NCBI GenBank assembly: GCA_963978545.1
Contig: OZ021727.1
Span: forward strand, 20,615,943 to 20,679,942
DNA: 64,000 bases
DNA from: Linyphia triangularis
Lineage: Eukaryota > Arthropoda > Arachnida > Araneae > Linyphiidae
Direction: 5' to 3'
In this document: positions 1 to 9,480 of the stretch, in pieces
How the letters are laid out: each line of letters opens with the position of its first letter
Numbering within the stretch: the first letter of the stretch is position 1
The notes under the pieces: generated by a model
Database searches by the model: none
Seen by the model: only the letters and a program-made list of their open reading frames with translations
What the model was told of the DNA's origin: nothing
Program-made: the position numbers and the translations under genes

Positions 1-490
1 TGGAACTTCGTCCCACCTTTTAAATGGTTTCCAAGTGATGGAAAGTTCCCAATATATTAAATCTTTCCACAATGGACATAGCAGAATGGTAAGTACAGTA
101 TTAGAGAAAAACTGGTTATCCTTTAATTTTGTGTATTAGTAACGCATTCTATCGCTATATTTCATTTTCCCATCTGACAGACAGACAGAGGCGACGCTGT
201 AACAACAATTTTTGATCCCACCCTACTACAGTCATCAGCAACGCCATTGATATTTGTGGGCTAACAACGTCCCAGGTGCTGTAAATATGATTTCTCAGAA
301 TCCCAGAGGCTTTTCCTCGAATTCGGGCATTGTCAACTGAGCACGCAACTGTCGAATGGAATGAGGAATCGTGACTGGGGTGGCTTACTTTTTTCAGCAG
401 ACGGTTTGAGCCAAGTCTTTTATTGCCCCCACGTGGCATCCATATCACGAAAGACAACTGATCTAATCATTTTGATGCTTAATCTGCAGG
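1..490. other. unassigned AT-rich sequence
   Basis: I see no recognisable gene or repeat here. Short open frames exist on the minus strand but show no family motif. The stretch ends where the first M1 palindromic element begins. Confidence 0.5.
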
Positions 491-504
491 CGATATTTAA
501 GAAG

Positions 505-1340
505 CACTCCTAGTAAGGATAATTCCCTGTACTCGCTATGTTACAATTTTCTTGCCCAGTGCATTTGGAAACTACATTGTATAAAAACCTTGACATTCAG
601 TGAGTTAGGTACGAAAAAGATCACTCAATGAAATGACATAAATTGTTTTCATTTAATGTCTATCAATTGAGGACTAGAAATGGAAAACAACCCAAGTCCA
701 AAACAGAAAATTTTTCAGGAGAGAAGAAAAATTATCGTATCTGGTACTTATGGCAATGATTAAGTACATACTTCACATTGAATTTGAGCTATTGCTTCTG
801 GTTGGTTGTTTTCAGATTATCTGGCGCCGTCAGCAACACGAGGGCTATAATGAGTCGAAACATTCATCATTTGACCAGCCAACAATACAATTACAAACAC
901 CCATGCCTTACACGGGACTCAAACCCGCAACCTCGCGGTCTAGAAGCTAGCACGCTAACCACTATACCGGCTATTGCTACTGGAGTTCGCACTTTGGGCG
1001 TTTTCCACTTTGTTTAAAGGAATTGTTTTTCCACTTTGTCTTTAGGACATTTTCCTTAAAAAAGATTTTCGATTTTTTTTTTCCGGTACTTAGGTCGTTT
1101 TCTATTTTTAGTCCTCAATTATAAATGAAAATTGAAACAGCAAATCACAAAACCAGTTGAAGCCACTGCATATGCATTGATGTAACAGTTTCAAATATAA
1201 AATATGTTAGATGCTATTTCTAAGTTTTTAATTTATGCCATTTCGTTAAGTGATCATTTTCATTCCGACTTGCCAAATTTCAAGGCTTTACACAAAGTAG
1301 TTTTTAAATGCACTAAGTTAGAAGATTGAATCCATCAGCG
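505..1340. mobile_element. M1 palindromic MITE, copy a, split by a SINE
   Basis: The left arm (about 505-680) and right arm (about 1110-1340) are imperfect inverted repeats. The left arm holds the blocks CTCGCTATGTTACAAT, GAAACTAC and GTACGAAAAAGATCAC. The right arm holds their reverse complements, such as GTAGTTTTTAAATGCA. The same blocks recur at 1490-1612, 2590-2665, 13020-13192, 22808-23245 and 44225-44900, so this is a dispersed family (named M1 here). A tRNA-SINE at 802-969 interrupts the centre and accounts for part of the length. No transposase ORF is present, so the element is non-autonomous. Its superfamily is not determined. Confidence 0.7.
802..969 (-). mobile_element. tRNA-derived SINE, family A, copy 1
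   Basis: Read on the minus strand, the copy has a tRNA-like head with an A-box-like GTGGTTAGCGTGCTAGC and a B-box-like GGGTTTGAGTCC, then the family body ending in CAGATAATCTGAAAACAACC. It is flanked by a 14-bp direct repeat with one mismatch, GCTATTGCTTCTGG (788-801) and GCTATTGCTACTGG (970-983). That is the signature of L1-type target-primed insertion. The first ~11 nt of the head found in other copies (GCCGACCAAAC) are missing. It has inserted into an M1 MITE. Confidence 0.88.
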
Positions 1341-1489
1341 GATATAATATAGTTCCGCCAAATCTGCCAACATCTTCTCTCGACTCACTTCAATGACATT
1401 ACATAGGAATGGAATCATACGCAGCCCATCTACTGAAAGCAGTTTACACCTCACACTGATATCATGTAAAGGTGGTTTTTAGTACAGCC

Positions 1490-1612
1490 ATACAATCTTC
1501 TAGCCCTTGTTCATTTAGAAACTACTTAGTATAAAACCTTGAAATTTGGTGAGTAGGTACGAAAATGATCACTTTAATGAAATTGCAAAAATTAAAAACT
1601 CGAAACTAGTGG
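1490..1612. mobile_element. M1 MITE left arm, copy b
   Basis: This segment repeats the M1 left-arm blocks (TACAATCTTCTAGCCC, GAAACTACTTAGTATAAAA, GGTACGAAAATGATCAC). Its right arm may be the M1-like fragment at 2590-2665, with the foldback MITE at 1643-2008 inserted between them. Confidence 0.6.
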
Positions 1613-1642
1613 CTGATAAATTTTATTTTATAAATTAAAATT

Positions 1643-2008
1643 AAAATAATTAATAGTTTAAAAATCTAAAAAACACGCTTTAATATAAAAGTGAACTAAA
1701 AAGTAGAAAATAATTTTAAATAAGTTTGAAATAAAAATAGAGTGATTAACAAGAAATATTTATTTTATCGTAAAAAAGTGTGGGGTGCTTTTTAAGATAT
1801 TTTCATAATGGTTCTACTTTTACCAATATCTGTCATTAAATATTTACAACAATTGACGTCAAGCACCCCACGCTTTTTTACGATAAAATAAATATTTCTT
1901 GTTAATCACTCTATTCTTATTTCAAACTTATTTAAAATTATTTTCTACTTTTTACTTCACTTTTCTATTAAAGCGTGTTTTTTAGTTTTTTAAACTATTA
2001 ATTATTTT
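1643..2008. mobile_element. near-perfect foldback MITE (~365 bp)
   Basis: The two ~150-bp arms (about 1643-1793 and 1861-2008) are almost perfect reverse complements. Both contain AACACGCTTTAATA, AGTAGAAAATAATTTTAAAT, GATTAACAAGAAATATTTAT and GTGGGGTGCTT. The ~65-bp loop holds TCATAATGGTTCTACTTTTA and GACGTCAAGC. There is no ORF. The high arm identity suggests a young insertion or one kept homogeneous by conversion. I could not settle the target duplication because the flanks are AT-rich. The superfamily is unknown. Confidence 0.85.
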
Positions 2009-2009
2009 T

Positions 2010-2290
2010 TCTGGAAACTATACACTTTTTTTAGTTAATTTTTTTAGTTAAGTGTACAAAACTCTCCAGTTGTTCCTGCCAATAGTTACATGCTTGTCTC
2101 AAATTTAAGTCGTGTATGCCTTAGTACACGCCGTAATACTTGGCACAAAGAACTTCCGTGTCTCTGAGAATGAAAATTCACTAATCCTGAAGATCCTGGT
2201 AAGAATAATGCGACTAAAAAGACACGCTTTGTATAACCGTCGTGACCACGACATATCTTTCAAATGTCTGCCTTTTCAATTGTCGATAAT
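2010..2290. other. unassigned sequence
   Basis: I see no repeat shared with the rest of the window and no recognisable gene. A short plus-strand open frame covers 2112-2369 without any family motif. Confidence 0.4.
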
Positions 2291-2299
2291 AGGTTCTGT

Positions 2300-2480
2300 G
2301 ATTACTGGGATTGTAACGGCACACCAGGGTTCGATTCCGGAGAAGGTTGGTTGGTTGGTTGGAATTTAACGGCGCAAGGGCAACACGAGCTAATCCTTGT
2401 GATAAAGCGACAAACTTATTGAATTATTGTATTGTCATCGGTCTTTGACAAGTGTGCAAAGTTTGAATTAAATCTGATGG
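2300..2480 (+). repeat. SINE-like fragment with B box and GCAACACGAG domain
   Basis: A B-box-like CAGGGTTCGATTCC (about 2326-2340) is followed by a (GGTT)n tract. Next comes TTAACGGCGCAAGGGCAACA and CGAGCTA. The segment GGCGC...GCAACACGAGnGCTA also occurs in the SINE A body (GGCGCCGTCAGCAACACGAG then GGCTA). I read it as an old SINE of a different tRNA origin sharing a 3' domain with family A. The A box is not clear and the ends are not defined. Confidence 0.45.
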
Positions 2481-2589
2481 CTCAAAGTAGGGCAAAATCG
2501 AGCCCAAAAGAGTCGGTTACAAGCAAACTTACAGGTGAAACTAATAAAAGCGTGTTAAAAAAGCAAAAAGAATATATCGCAGGTGGTGC

Positions 2590-2665
2590 CACTGCATAGG
2601 CATTGACATAATTATTTTAAACATAAAAAAATATGTATTAGAGTCTTATAGGGAATGATCCTTAC
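2590..2665. mobile_element. M1 MITE right-arm fragment
   Basis: It contains the M1 right-arm blocks GCCACTGCATAGGCATTGA and AGGGAATGATCCTTACT. The latter is the M1 terminus also seen at 13185, 23213 and 44874. It probably closes copy b, which starts near 1490. Confidence 0.5.
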
Positions 2666-2669
2666 TTTA

Positions 2670-3060
2670 GTCCACGACAACTCATCCTGACCACGTAAAA
2701 GATATAGTTCAGAATTAATTACAACTTGTATAGTAATATTGATAACCGGCGCATATAGTTTTGTATTCAACTTAAATACATGTTGATAAAACAAAGAAAA
2801 TAAACGCTTTTAAATTTTAATTTTACTTGAGACTACTTTTCTAACCACGGCTACTATAAGAGTTTTAACGAATCATATGGCTTTGACCGAGATATTTCAT
2901 GACGTCACTCACTTGGAGAATAACTATTGGCTAACCCTGTTTCCTCTCAGTTTAATACGTCACATTTAAGATTATTGCGCAGCGAATCAGCGCGTAGTAA
3001 AACCGGATCACACATCACGGTAGCGCATTCAATAAGGTCATGATAAATTGTCTTGGATTA
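2670..3060. other. unassigned sequence
   Basis: A moderately GC-rich patch at 2890-3050 (GACGTCACTCACTTGG, TTGCGCAGCGAATCAGCG) lies in AT-rich DNA. I recognise neither a gene nor a repeat. Confidence 0.35.
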
Positions 3061-3061
3061 T

Positions 3062-3290
3062 AGGGGATCCATCATCCCCTGCTCGAACTCTCGCCAACCC
3101 CTGTCCGGTTATTTTCGCAAACCGTTTTGTTGCATTCTAACACAAATTGTTGTGGCAGTTCTGGTTTTGCCGAAACTTTTCGAAGGGGTAGACGATACTT
3201 ACGTATTATGCCGCCGACCATTTCTGGCATAACCGATACCGTCGCCCAAAAGGTAGCTTCAACACGTGTTTACCAATAAAAAAAAAAAAA
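3062..3290 (+). repeat. repeat family G, copy 1
   Basis: The segment opens with AGGGGATCC and carries CTCGAACTCTCGCCAACCCC, then runs GC-richer to an A-tract near 3280. The segment at 8114-8260 has the same layout (AGGGGGCTCC, CTCGCTAACGCTCGCCAACC) in the same orientation, so both are copies of one dispersed repeat. The class is unknown and no ORF is seen. Confidence 0.5.
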
Positions 3291-3600
3291 AGGTCTTCAG
3301 CCGCTAAGGTTAAAAAGTACGTAATTGAGGTGTTAGTGTTATCCTAAGACTGAATCAAAATAATTAAAATTAAAAGAACAAAACTTATGGTATGGATTAA
3401 ATATAGAGTTTACTTGATTATATATTTACTTGAAAATTCGATAGAAATAAGCATATGCATGGGAATGGAATTAATTTAGCTTTTAACGTCATACAACTTA
3501 ATTCAACTAAATTTTAATAAGAAAAGAAAATACAATATAAATAAATAAAGTTTCTTCACACCTCCCATATAGCACATGTGGTGGTCTCGTGTACAAATAA
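3290..3600. other. AT-rich unassigned sequence
   Basis: Long A and T runs without gene signatures or repeats that I can match inside the window. Confidence 0.4.
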
Positions 3601-3619
3601 CAGATACAACACCTAGATA

Positions 3620-3795
3620 CTAGTGGTCACCTTTGTCTAGTGGTTAACCTATCTGTGTACTGATCTAGGAGTTCCCGGTTCGACTCCCCGTTAACGCACA
3701 TCGCTACACACACATCCTCCCAGGGAGGTCCCTAGGAAGTCATTCGGAGTCACGGGGATGACTACAGAAAAAGATTATTAAAAAAAAAATACCCC
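3620..3795 (+). mobile_element. tRNA-derived SINE, family C
   Basis: A tRNA-like head contains TCTAGTGGTTAACCTATCTG (A box) and TTCCCGGTTCGACTCCCCG (B box) at tRNA spacing. An unrelated body follows (CCTCCCAGGGAGGTCCCTAG) and then an A-rich tail AGATTATTAAAAAAAAAA. The head-body-tail order is diagnostic of a tRNA SINE. It is not a functional tRNA gene, because the acceptor ends do not pair convincingly. This is the only copy I see in the window. Confidence 0.65.
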
Positions 3796-3954
3796 TCCTC
3801 CCCCCCCCCCCCCAGGTAGTATAATTTCCATAAAACCATATTTCAATTAATCAGAATCCATCTATCTTCAATTATCTCGTCATTTGCATAGACAGGGCTG
3901 CTTTATCGAATCTCCTTTTCGATTTTTTTTTTTTTTTTTTTTTGACGCACCAAG

Positions 3955-4095
3955 TTCAATTGATTGATTGATTTTTGAATTTTCTGGCGCAAGGGCATAC
4001 CCTAAGGCCAAACTGCTCCGAAGTGCAAAGTTCAAAAGATCGCAAATGGGGTATTAAAATTCCGTCATGGAAGCTCTGCGTGGTCAATTGATGAG
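3955..4095. repeat. degenerate SINE-like segment
   Basis: (GATT)n followed by TTCTGGCGCAAGGGCATACC resembles the layout of the segment at 2342-2395, where (GGTT)n is followed by a GCGCAAGGGCAAC motif. It is short and divergent. Confidence 0.3.
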
Positions 4096-4389
4096 AACAC
4101 AAACATTAGATATTATTCAAAACAGATATCTCGGCTGCGTTACTGAACCAGATCGCAGCGGATGCGAACATAACTTAGGGGTGTCGAACATAGCACAACT
4201 TTCAATTACACTATAATATTGGTCATTGCATTAAAATTTGATTTGGTGTGTTTACCGTTTTCATATTTTCACTCATTAAAAAAAAAAAATGGCCAGTTTG
4301 GCGATATTTATGGCAATAAATTTTACATGGGCAAAAAATCACCGCCAAATGGCGAAATTGGCGATATTATTCGATAAATCTGTGAAAGA

Positions 4390-4569
4390 TTGGTTGGTTG
4401 TTTTCAGATTATCTGGCGCCGTCAGCAACACGAGGGCTATAATGCGCCGAAACATTCGTCATTAGACAAGCCAACATACATTTACAAACACCCATGCCTA
4501 ACACGGGACTCGGAACCCGCAACCTCGCGGTCTAGAAGCTAGCACGCTAACCACTACCGTTTGGTCGGC
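4390..4569 (-). mobile_element. tRNA-derived SINE, family A, copy 2 (full length)
   Basis: A complete copy: the minus-strand 5' end GCCGACCAAACGG lies at 4569 and the 3' tail of CCAA repeats at 4390. A perfect 16-bp target duplication, ATAAATCTGTGAAAGA, sits at 4374-4389 and 4570-4585. This copy defines the family boundaries (~180 bp). It has inserted into element F1. Confidence 0.95.
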
Positions 4570-5046
4570 ATAAATCTGTGAAAGAGATAAAAATCAATCG
4601 TTGATGGGTGATGCTCGTGGGCAAAGAACTAAAGGTATTCTTTATTCGCTTTTCAACTTCTTACGCCATTAAAGCTTTTTCGGGAATTTCGGAGGTGGGC
4701 AAGCTTAGAACACCTTAAGAGGCATTAGCAGGGAGATTTTAATCAAAATCGTTTGAGCAGTTTTTTAGCAATCATTGAAAAACATGATTTTCCATGATAT
4801 CAACCTTACGCACAAGAGCGATTTTGACCAAAAATCTTAATGGTAGGTCACATGGCCACCACCAACCCACACGCCAAATTTGAATATCGTAGGTCAAATT
4901 AATCGGGAGCTATTCTGACCACGTACACTCAGACATTTTTTTTCTTGGCCACTTTTTTGAAATCAGGATGTTTCAATACGTGAAGGAATGCAAAAAAAAA
5001 AAAATTACCGAATAGTAAACTTTCATTACCCTATATAAACATGCGG

Positions 5047-5186
5047 GTTGGTTGTTTTCAGATTATCTGGCGCCGTCAGCAACACGAGGGCTATAATGCG
5101 CCGAAACATTCGTCATTAGACAAGCCAACATACATTTACAAACACACATGCCTAACACGGGACTCGAACCCGCAACCTCGCGGTCT
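5047..5186 (-). mobile_element. tRNA-derived SINE, family A, copy 3, 5'-truncated
   Basis: The body and B-box half are present, but the copy stops within the tRNA head just after GACCGCGAGG, so the A box is missing. The flanks TATAAACATGCGG (5034-5046) and TATAAACAATGCGG (5187-5200) form a target duplication with a 1-nt difference. Truncation at the 5' end with an intact duplication fits incomplete reverse transcription. Confidence 0.9.
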
Positions 5187-5219
5187 TATAAACAATGCGG
5201 GTAATTGAAAGTAAAAAGT

Positions 5220-6180
5220 ACTTGCAATAACTGATACAAACTGATGTAAACATAAGATGTACTTAAAATTAATAATTAACAAAACAAAAACATTATATCA
5301 CCCACGCAACATTAGCTTTGCCTATAAATTAAGAACCAGCATATGAGATATAGTGAATCTTAATTTGCAATCGAAAGCAACACGATAACGATACCTAAAA
5401 AAAATTATTACTTTGAAATAAATAGATTAAAAACACAGTATTTAGGGCAGAATAACAACTGGCATGTTTAATGAGAAGAATGTTAAATATTCTCCTCGAA
5501 AATTGAAATTTTTTATATCGTGTAATGAATTCCAATTCCAACCGCTATCCAAATAAAATAAGATGGAAAACAAACTTTTTCAATACACTGGTGAAACTGA
5601 TTAACAACAATGATACAAATCCCATCAAAAATAAGAACCAACCAGCCAGGAAATTCACAACCGTAATCGGAATTTGTAAATATCGATAAAATAGCTGCGT
5701 TACTATCGAAAATCCCCAGCCGAAATAAAATAGCGATATATAAATCAGAAACAGTAGTAAGTAAATAACAACTTCGGAGTTCTTCGTTGTTTACGTTTTG
5801 CAAAAAAAAATTCGAAAATCGCCGAAGTATTAAGAAAACACACATTTTATATGAAATGATAGAATTACATCGGTTGCATCAACAATAAAAGTATATAGTC
5901 AATACACATAGTGGAAGGTTTTAAAAACTTACCTATGTATAAAACCAAAATACCACAAAATTTGATGAAGACTTCTCGTAAAAAAGTTCAGATCTCCAAA
6001 AGTCTACGTAAGGGTCAAAGATGGCTGCACAGAAGATGTTGCCATTTTTAAAAAATCAAAATAGAATGAATTTTATAATTTATCTTGGAATGATCAAGTC
6101 AACGGGATTTTAACACATTCTCTGCCGATCACGTGCTGTTGCGGAATGTCGTCATTTCCGTCATTTTCGGGTTGTTCCGC
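5220..6180. other. AT-rich sequence, possible continuation of F1
   Basis: Part of this interval (about 5290-5350) can be matched loosely to 9940-10000, beyond the recognisable end of F2. Element F may therefore extend past its GTAATTGAAAGT block. A 110-codon minus-strand frame (5513-5845) has hydrophobic stretches but no recognisable family. The rest is unassigned. Confidence 0.35.
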
Positions 6181-6181
6181 A

Positions 6182-6576
6182 GTAGCCTGTCCCGATCAGA
6201 CTGCACCTGATCGGAGTTGCCGTTCTTTGCTGGAATTACCCGAAACTGCTTTTTAAAAACACACGATTCCAGTTAAACTTATGGAGGAAGACGAATTGTA
6301 TATGATATTTATGTCACATGACAAATATGGTTGAACTCCCGGCTTTGAGTGGAAAGAAAGGACTTTGTGAACTAGCACCTGCCTCCGCGTATATATGTGA
6401 GAGAACCAACTCTCTGGAACAGGTTGTGGTAAAAAAAAAAAGAACTAAAAAAAAAAAGGGGGGGGGGGTTGTTAAATCATTTCGGTGCAGAAGGAATTTT
6501 TCATGAAAAATATTATTGGTAATTCCAGCATGAACGGAAGCTTCGATCGGGCGCAGTCTGATCAGGATAGACTACT
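6182..6576. mobile_element. palindromic MITE (~395 bp)
   Basis: The arms at 6182-6241 and 6518-6576 are imperfect inverted repeats. The left reads GTAGCCTGTCCCGATCAGAC then TGCTGGAATTACC. The right reads GGTAATTCCAGCATGAACGG then CAGTCTGATCAGGATAGAC. The interior has A/G homopolymers and no usable ORF. The target duplication was not determined. Confidence 0.65.
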
Positions 6577-6645
6577 GGGTAGTAACAAGACTATGCTTCT
6601 CTTTTTCTCTTTCAACCTTACTTTCTGACATCATGACATCTACGG

Positions 6646-6817
6646 AAACGGTATAGTGATTAGCGTGCTAGCTTCTAAACCCCGAGGTTGCGGGTTCCGA
6701 GTCCCGTGTTAGGCATGGGTGTTTGTAAATGTATGTTGGCTTGACTAATGACGAATGTTTCGACGCATTATAGCCCTCGTGTTGCTGACGGCGCTAGATA
6801 ATCTGAATACAACCAAC
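6646..6817 (+). mobile_element. tRNA-derived SINE, family A, copy 4
   Basis: The head has GTATAGTGATTAGCGTGCTA and GCGGGTTCCGAGTCCCG, with one extra base in the B box. The body follows and ends in ACAACCAACC. The flanks CATGACATCTACGG (6632-6645) and CATGAGATATACGG (6818-6831) match at 12 of 14 positions, an aged target duplication. The open frame at 6755-6970 is an antisense artefact of this copy. Confidence 0.88.
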
Positions 6818-6916
6818 CATGAGATATACGGTAATTACAGATTAAAAGTGTTAAATAAAATACATTATAAAAATTTAATTTCCAAACATCCATCAATGAT
6901 TTTTACATCATCGGAA

Positions 6917-7101
6917 TGCCGACCAAACGGTATACTGGTTAGCGTGCTAGCTTCTAGACCGAGAGGTTGAGGGTTCGAGTCCCGTGTTAGCCATGGGTGT
7001 TTGTAAATGTATGTTGGCTTGTCAAATGACGAATGTTTCGGCGCATTATAGCCCTCGTGTTGCTGACGGTGCCAGATAATCTGAAAACAACCAACCAACT
7101 C
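6917..7101 (+). mobile_element. tRNA-derived SINE, family A, copy 5
   Basis: An almost full-length copy starting GCCGACCAAACGGTATACTG with B box AGGGTTCGAGTCCCG. The perfect 11-bp duplication CATCATCGGAA occurs at 6906-6916 and 7102-7112. It lies about 100 bp downstream of copy 4 in the same orientation but has its own target site, so the pair is not a tandem duplication. Confidence 0.92.
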
Positions 7102-7112
7102 CATCATCGGAA

Positions 7113-7560
7113 CGAACAGAATTGAAGTATTACTACCATATTGTTTGCTATGTAAAGAAATATAGATTTCTTGAATATTTCAAATGTATTCCATTACTTT
7201 AACATAGTAAATTGATATAAATAATACATAACTTGTAATAAATTAGAAAATAATTACAATTTTAGTATTCTGGCTGTCCGATAATAAACTAGAAATAAAA
7301 TTTATATATTAGAGGTATCTAAATATTGTTTTTGCCTTTCCAATGCTCTCTAATTATTTCTCCCGTAGAAAAATTATCATGCCAATGGAAAGTTAAAAAT
7401 TTTAAACTTTAAAAATTTGCTGAAAACAAAATAATTAAAATTTTAACATTCTGGCTTTCAGGTACATGAAACCTGTCAAGCACTTAGAATTATTGCTCTC
7501 ATTGGGTTTGCATTGCAATCAAATTTAAAAATTAATTAAAATAATAATTAAATTTTTAAA
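7113..7560. other. AT-rich sequence with weak minisatellite similarity
   Basis: Blocks such as ATTAAAATTTTAACATTCTG (7432-7451) match the repeat units at 34935-35400 and 53565-54105. This could be a decayed copy of that minisatellite-bearing family. Nothing else is recognisable. Confidence 0.35.
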
Positions 7561-7787
7561 ATTCGATCATCATATTAACAAAGTTGGGCTAATTTTTATT
7601 TATTTTTTTTTTTTTTTTAATAAAAGACCCCTTACAAGATTTATCTCAAAAAAACATCACCAAACTAGCAATTTCTGCTAAATGAATGAAGAATATATAA
7701 AAACGGTAAATGACACAAATCCACGTCAGTATTATAAAGTAATTGAAAGTTATGTGATGCTCCACACCCCTAGTTTTTTTAATATAG
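7560..7787 (-). mobile_element. element F fragment, copy 4 (inverted)
   Basis: The reverse complement opens CTAGGGGTGTGGAGCATCAC and continues ATAACTTTCAATTAC, matching the start of F1 at 4170-4275. Only the proximal part is present. Confidence 0.55.
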
Positions 7788-7789
7788 AG

Positions 7790-8110
7790 AGATAGTTTTA
7801 ACTTTTTTTTTCAGTAAAGATAGGAACTCCTCACACGGAGTACTTCAATACGTAATGTATTGTCATTTTATTGTTACACAAACTATCTTTATATAATTGT
7901 GAATATAGTTTCGAGTTTTGGATGCTGTTAGAAAGCATCGGATTTTTAAAAAAAAAAATTTTAACTTTCGCTGTGCCTGCATTATCGCTGAATCCGAAGT
8001 TGTATGCATCGAAGCTTAGTGTTGAAGCTGGTTAGTGACTTGACTGATGTTCGAAAACGTTTCGTAAGCCTTCGAAGGAAGAATAAATAATAGTTTTTAT
8101 TTGGTAAATA
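7790..8110. other. unassigned sequence
   Basis: It holds TTCGAAAACGTTTCGTAAGC and an AATAAATAATAG stretch near 8090. It could be part of a retroelement end, but no paired copy lies in the window. Confidence 0.25.
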
Positions 8111-8113
8111 AAC

Positions 8114-8260
8114 TAGGGGGCTCCGCCGATAGCTCGCTAACGCTCGCCAACCCCCGGGGAATGCTGACGCATTCCTTTGGTTTTCTGCGCGATCTCCAAA
8201 AGGGGCTTCACCCCCTTCTCGGTTACTCGTTACTTTGGCTGCGTATTGTAGACACGAATT
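8114..8260 (+). repeat. repeat family G, copy 2
   Basis: GC-rich segment with AGGGGGCTCCGCCGATAGC and GCTCGCCAACCCCCGG, then GGGGCTTCACCCCC. It matches the order of blocks at 3062-3130. It stands out by base composition from the flanking AT-rich DNA. Confidence 0.5.
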
Positions 8261-8305
8261 TTTTTTTTCTATAATTGGATTGTTAGCGCATTAGCAGGTG
8301 TGTAA

Positions 8306-8352
8306 GTTATAGGCCGTTAGCTGGTGCAGTTATAGGCCGTTAGCTGGTGCAA
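8306..8352 (+). repeat. short tandem duplication (23 bp x 2)
   Basis: Two consecutive copies of TTATAGGCCGTTAGCTGGTG(CA-type) lie head to tail. Confidence 0.8.
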
Positions 8353-8619
8353 CGAAATATGAGACAAGTTGAAATCGTGTTAAAATAGTTCATGAATGAG
8401 CACAAAAACATAGTGCATTTTCTAAGAGAAATGCATCAGCTATGTGTCCACCGCAGGAACTGTGAATTTGGATTTAACGCTACTCTTATAAAGTATGTCC
8501 CTGTGCAGTCTTCTTTTTCTCCCTTCATTGGTTTCCAACTGCTTTTGAATTCTTTCATGTAATCTTTGATTCTCTCCTATCCCGTGCCTTGCTTTTTTTC
8601 TTTGGAGGTATAACCTAAA

Positions 8620-9140
8620 CAGTATAGAAATCTCTAATTAACAATAGTATTCACACAAAAGCCAGTCATAAATTAAACGCCAGAGAAGCATTGGTACAAA
8701 AGCAGTCAGAGACCCCATTTGCATATAAACTGATAATCTTAGCAGATTTCCTCGATTAATTGAAGACGCTGTGTTTATTGAAAAATATTAATGACAATTT
8801 CGAATACCATTTATATGCCGTTAACAATTACCAGATAATTTAGCATTATAACCCCCCTCCCCTAGGGGCCAAATTTGCACTTATGACAATTAAACATGTG
8901 AAAAAGATGTTCAATCACGAATAATAAGAATTCATAATTAACAACAGAATTCACACAAAAAACAAAGTCATACATTGAAGATCAAAGAAATATTGGCAAA
9001 GAAGCAGTAGGAGACCCCATATAACAATTAAACATGTGAAAAAGAATTTAACTCTTGAATAATAAAAATTCTTAATTAACATTCACACAAAAACCATTGT
9101 TATCCAAAACACCAAATAAGAGACACCATTTGCACATCCC
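8620..9140 (+). repeat. degenerate direct repeats (three units)
   Basis: Three units carry the ordered blocks TAATTAACA, ATTCACACAAAA, AGTCATA and AGAGACCCCAT, near 8632, 8933 and 9072. The last two units are also preceded by ACAATTAAACATGTGAAAAA (8885 and 9022). The divergence implies an old array or an element with internal repeats. Confidence 0.65.
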
Positions 9141-9144
9141 ATCG

Positions 9145-9480
9145 ATATACATAAACAACTGGATAGACCACTCCGATGTTAGTACAAAGAGAAAAACGCG
9201 CCGGTGGTTGATGACGCTGGTGGGATTATTAACCAATCACAGTTCACTTTTATAGTTGGATGGGAATGCGAAAAACCTTGTAAAGTGCTAGAGTAGATAT
9301 TTTGTAACACATTACTACTAATTAAGGTCTACTATTGACATTTCTACTGTGTACAACCCAAAATTTTATTTTCAATCCTCGGCAATCCGTATTTTTTATC
9401 CCATCAACGGCATCTGGCAACGGCTTCATTTTCCCAGCGTTAAGCAGTCCATCCAGTTGTTTATCTATATCGAAGGCACA
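9145..9480. other. unassigned sequence
   Basis: Mixed sequence that joins the start of F2. I see no gene signature. Confidence 0.3.

Larger units (their letters stand above)
4170..5215 (+). mobile_element. element F1, carrying two SINE insertions
   Basis: It begins near AGGGGTGTCGAACATAGCAC followed by AACTTTCAATTAC. It contains AGCAATCATTGAAAAACATG, TTTTTTGAAATCAGGATGTT and, near its recognisable end, GGGTAATTGAAAGTA. The same ordered blocks recur at 9480-9915 and 19345-20005, and the start recurs inverted at 7560-7787. ACTTTCAATTAC and GTAATTGAAAGT form a short inverted pair. Two family A SINEs lie inside, each with its own target duplication. There is no long ORF. It is probably a non-autonomous DNA transposon. 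The opening resembles hAT-type ends, but I could not find a matching far terminus. Confidence 0.7.

Noticed and set aside
6755..6970. Open frame beginning MFRRIIALVLLTA, also at 56050-56274
   Set aside because: Both translate the body of SINE family A in the same phase, so the similarity is due to the repeat and not to a conserved protein.
6865..7107. Open frames with WRRQQHEGYNAPKHSS (also at 750-950, 11021-11236, 34128-34376, 55963-56229)
   Set aside because: These are translations of SINE A copies on the opposite strand, with start and stop positions set by flanking DNA.
8620..9140. CRISPR-like array
   Set aside because: Repeat units are long, degenerate and irregularly spaced, and the genome is eukaryotic.
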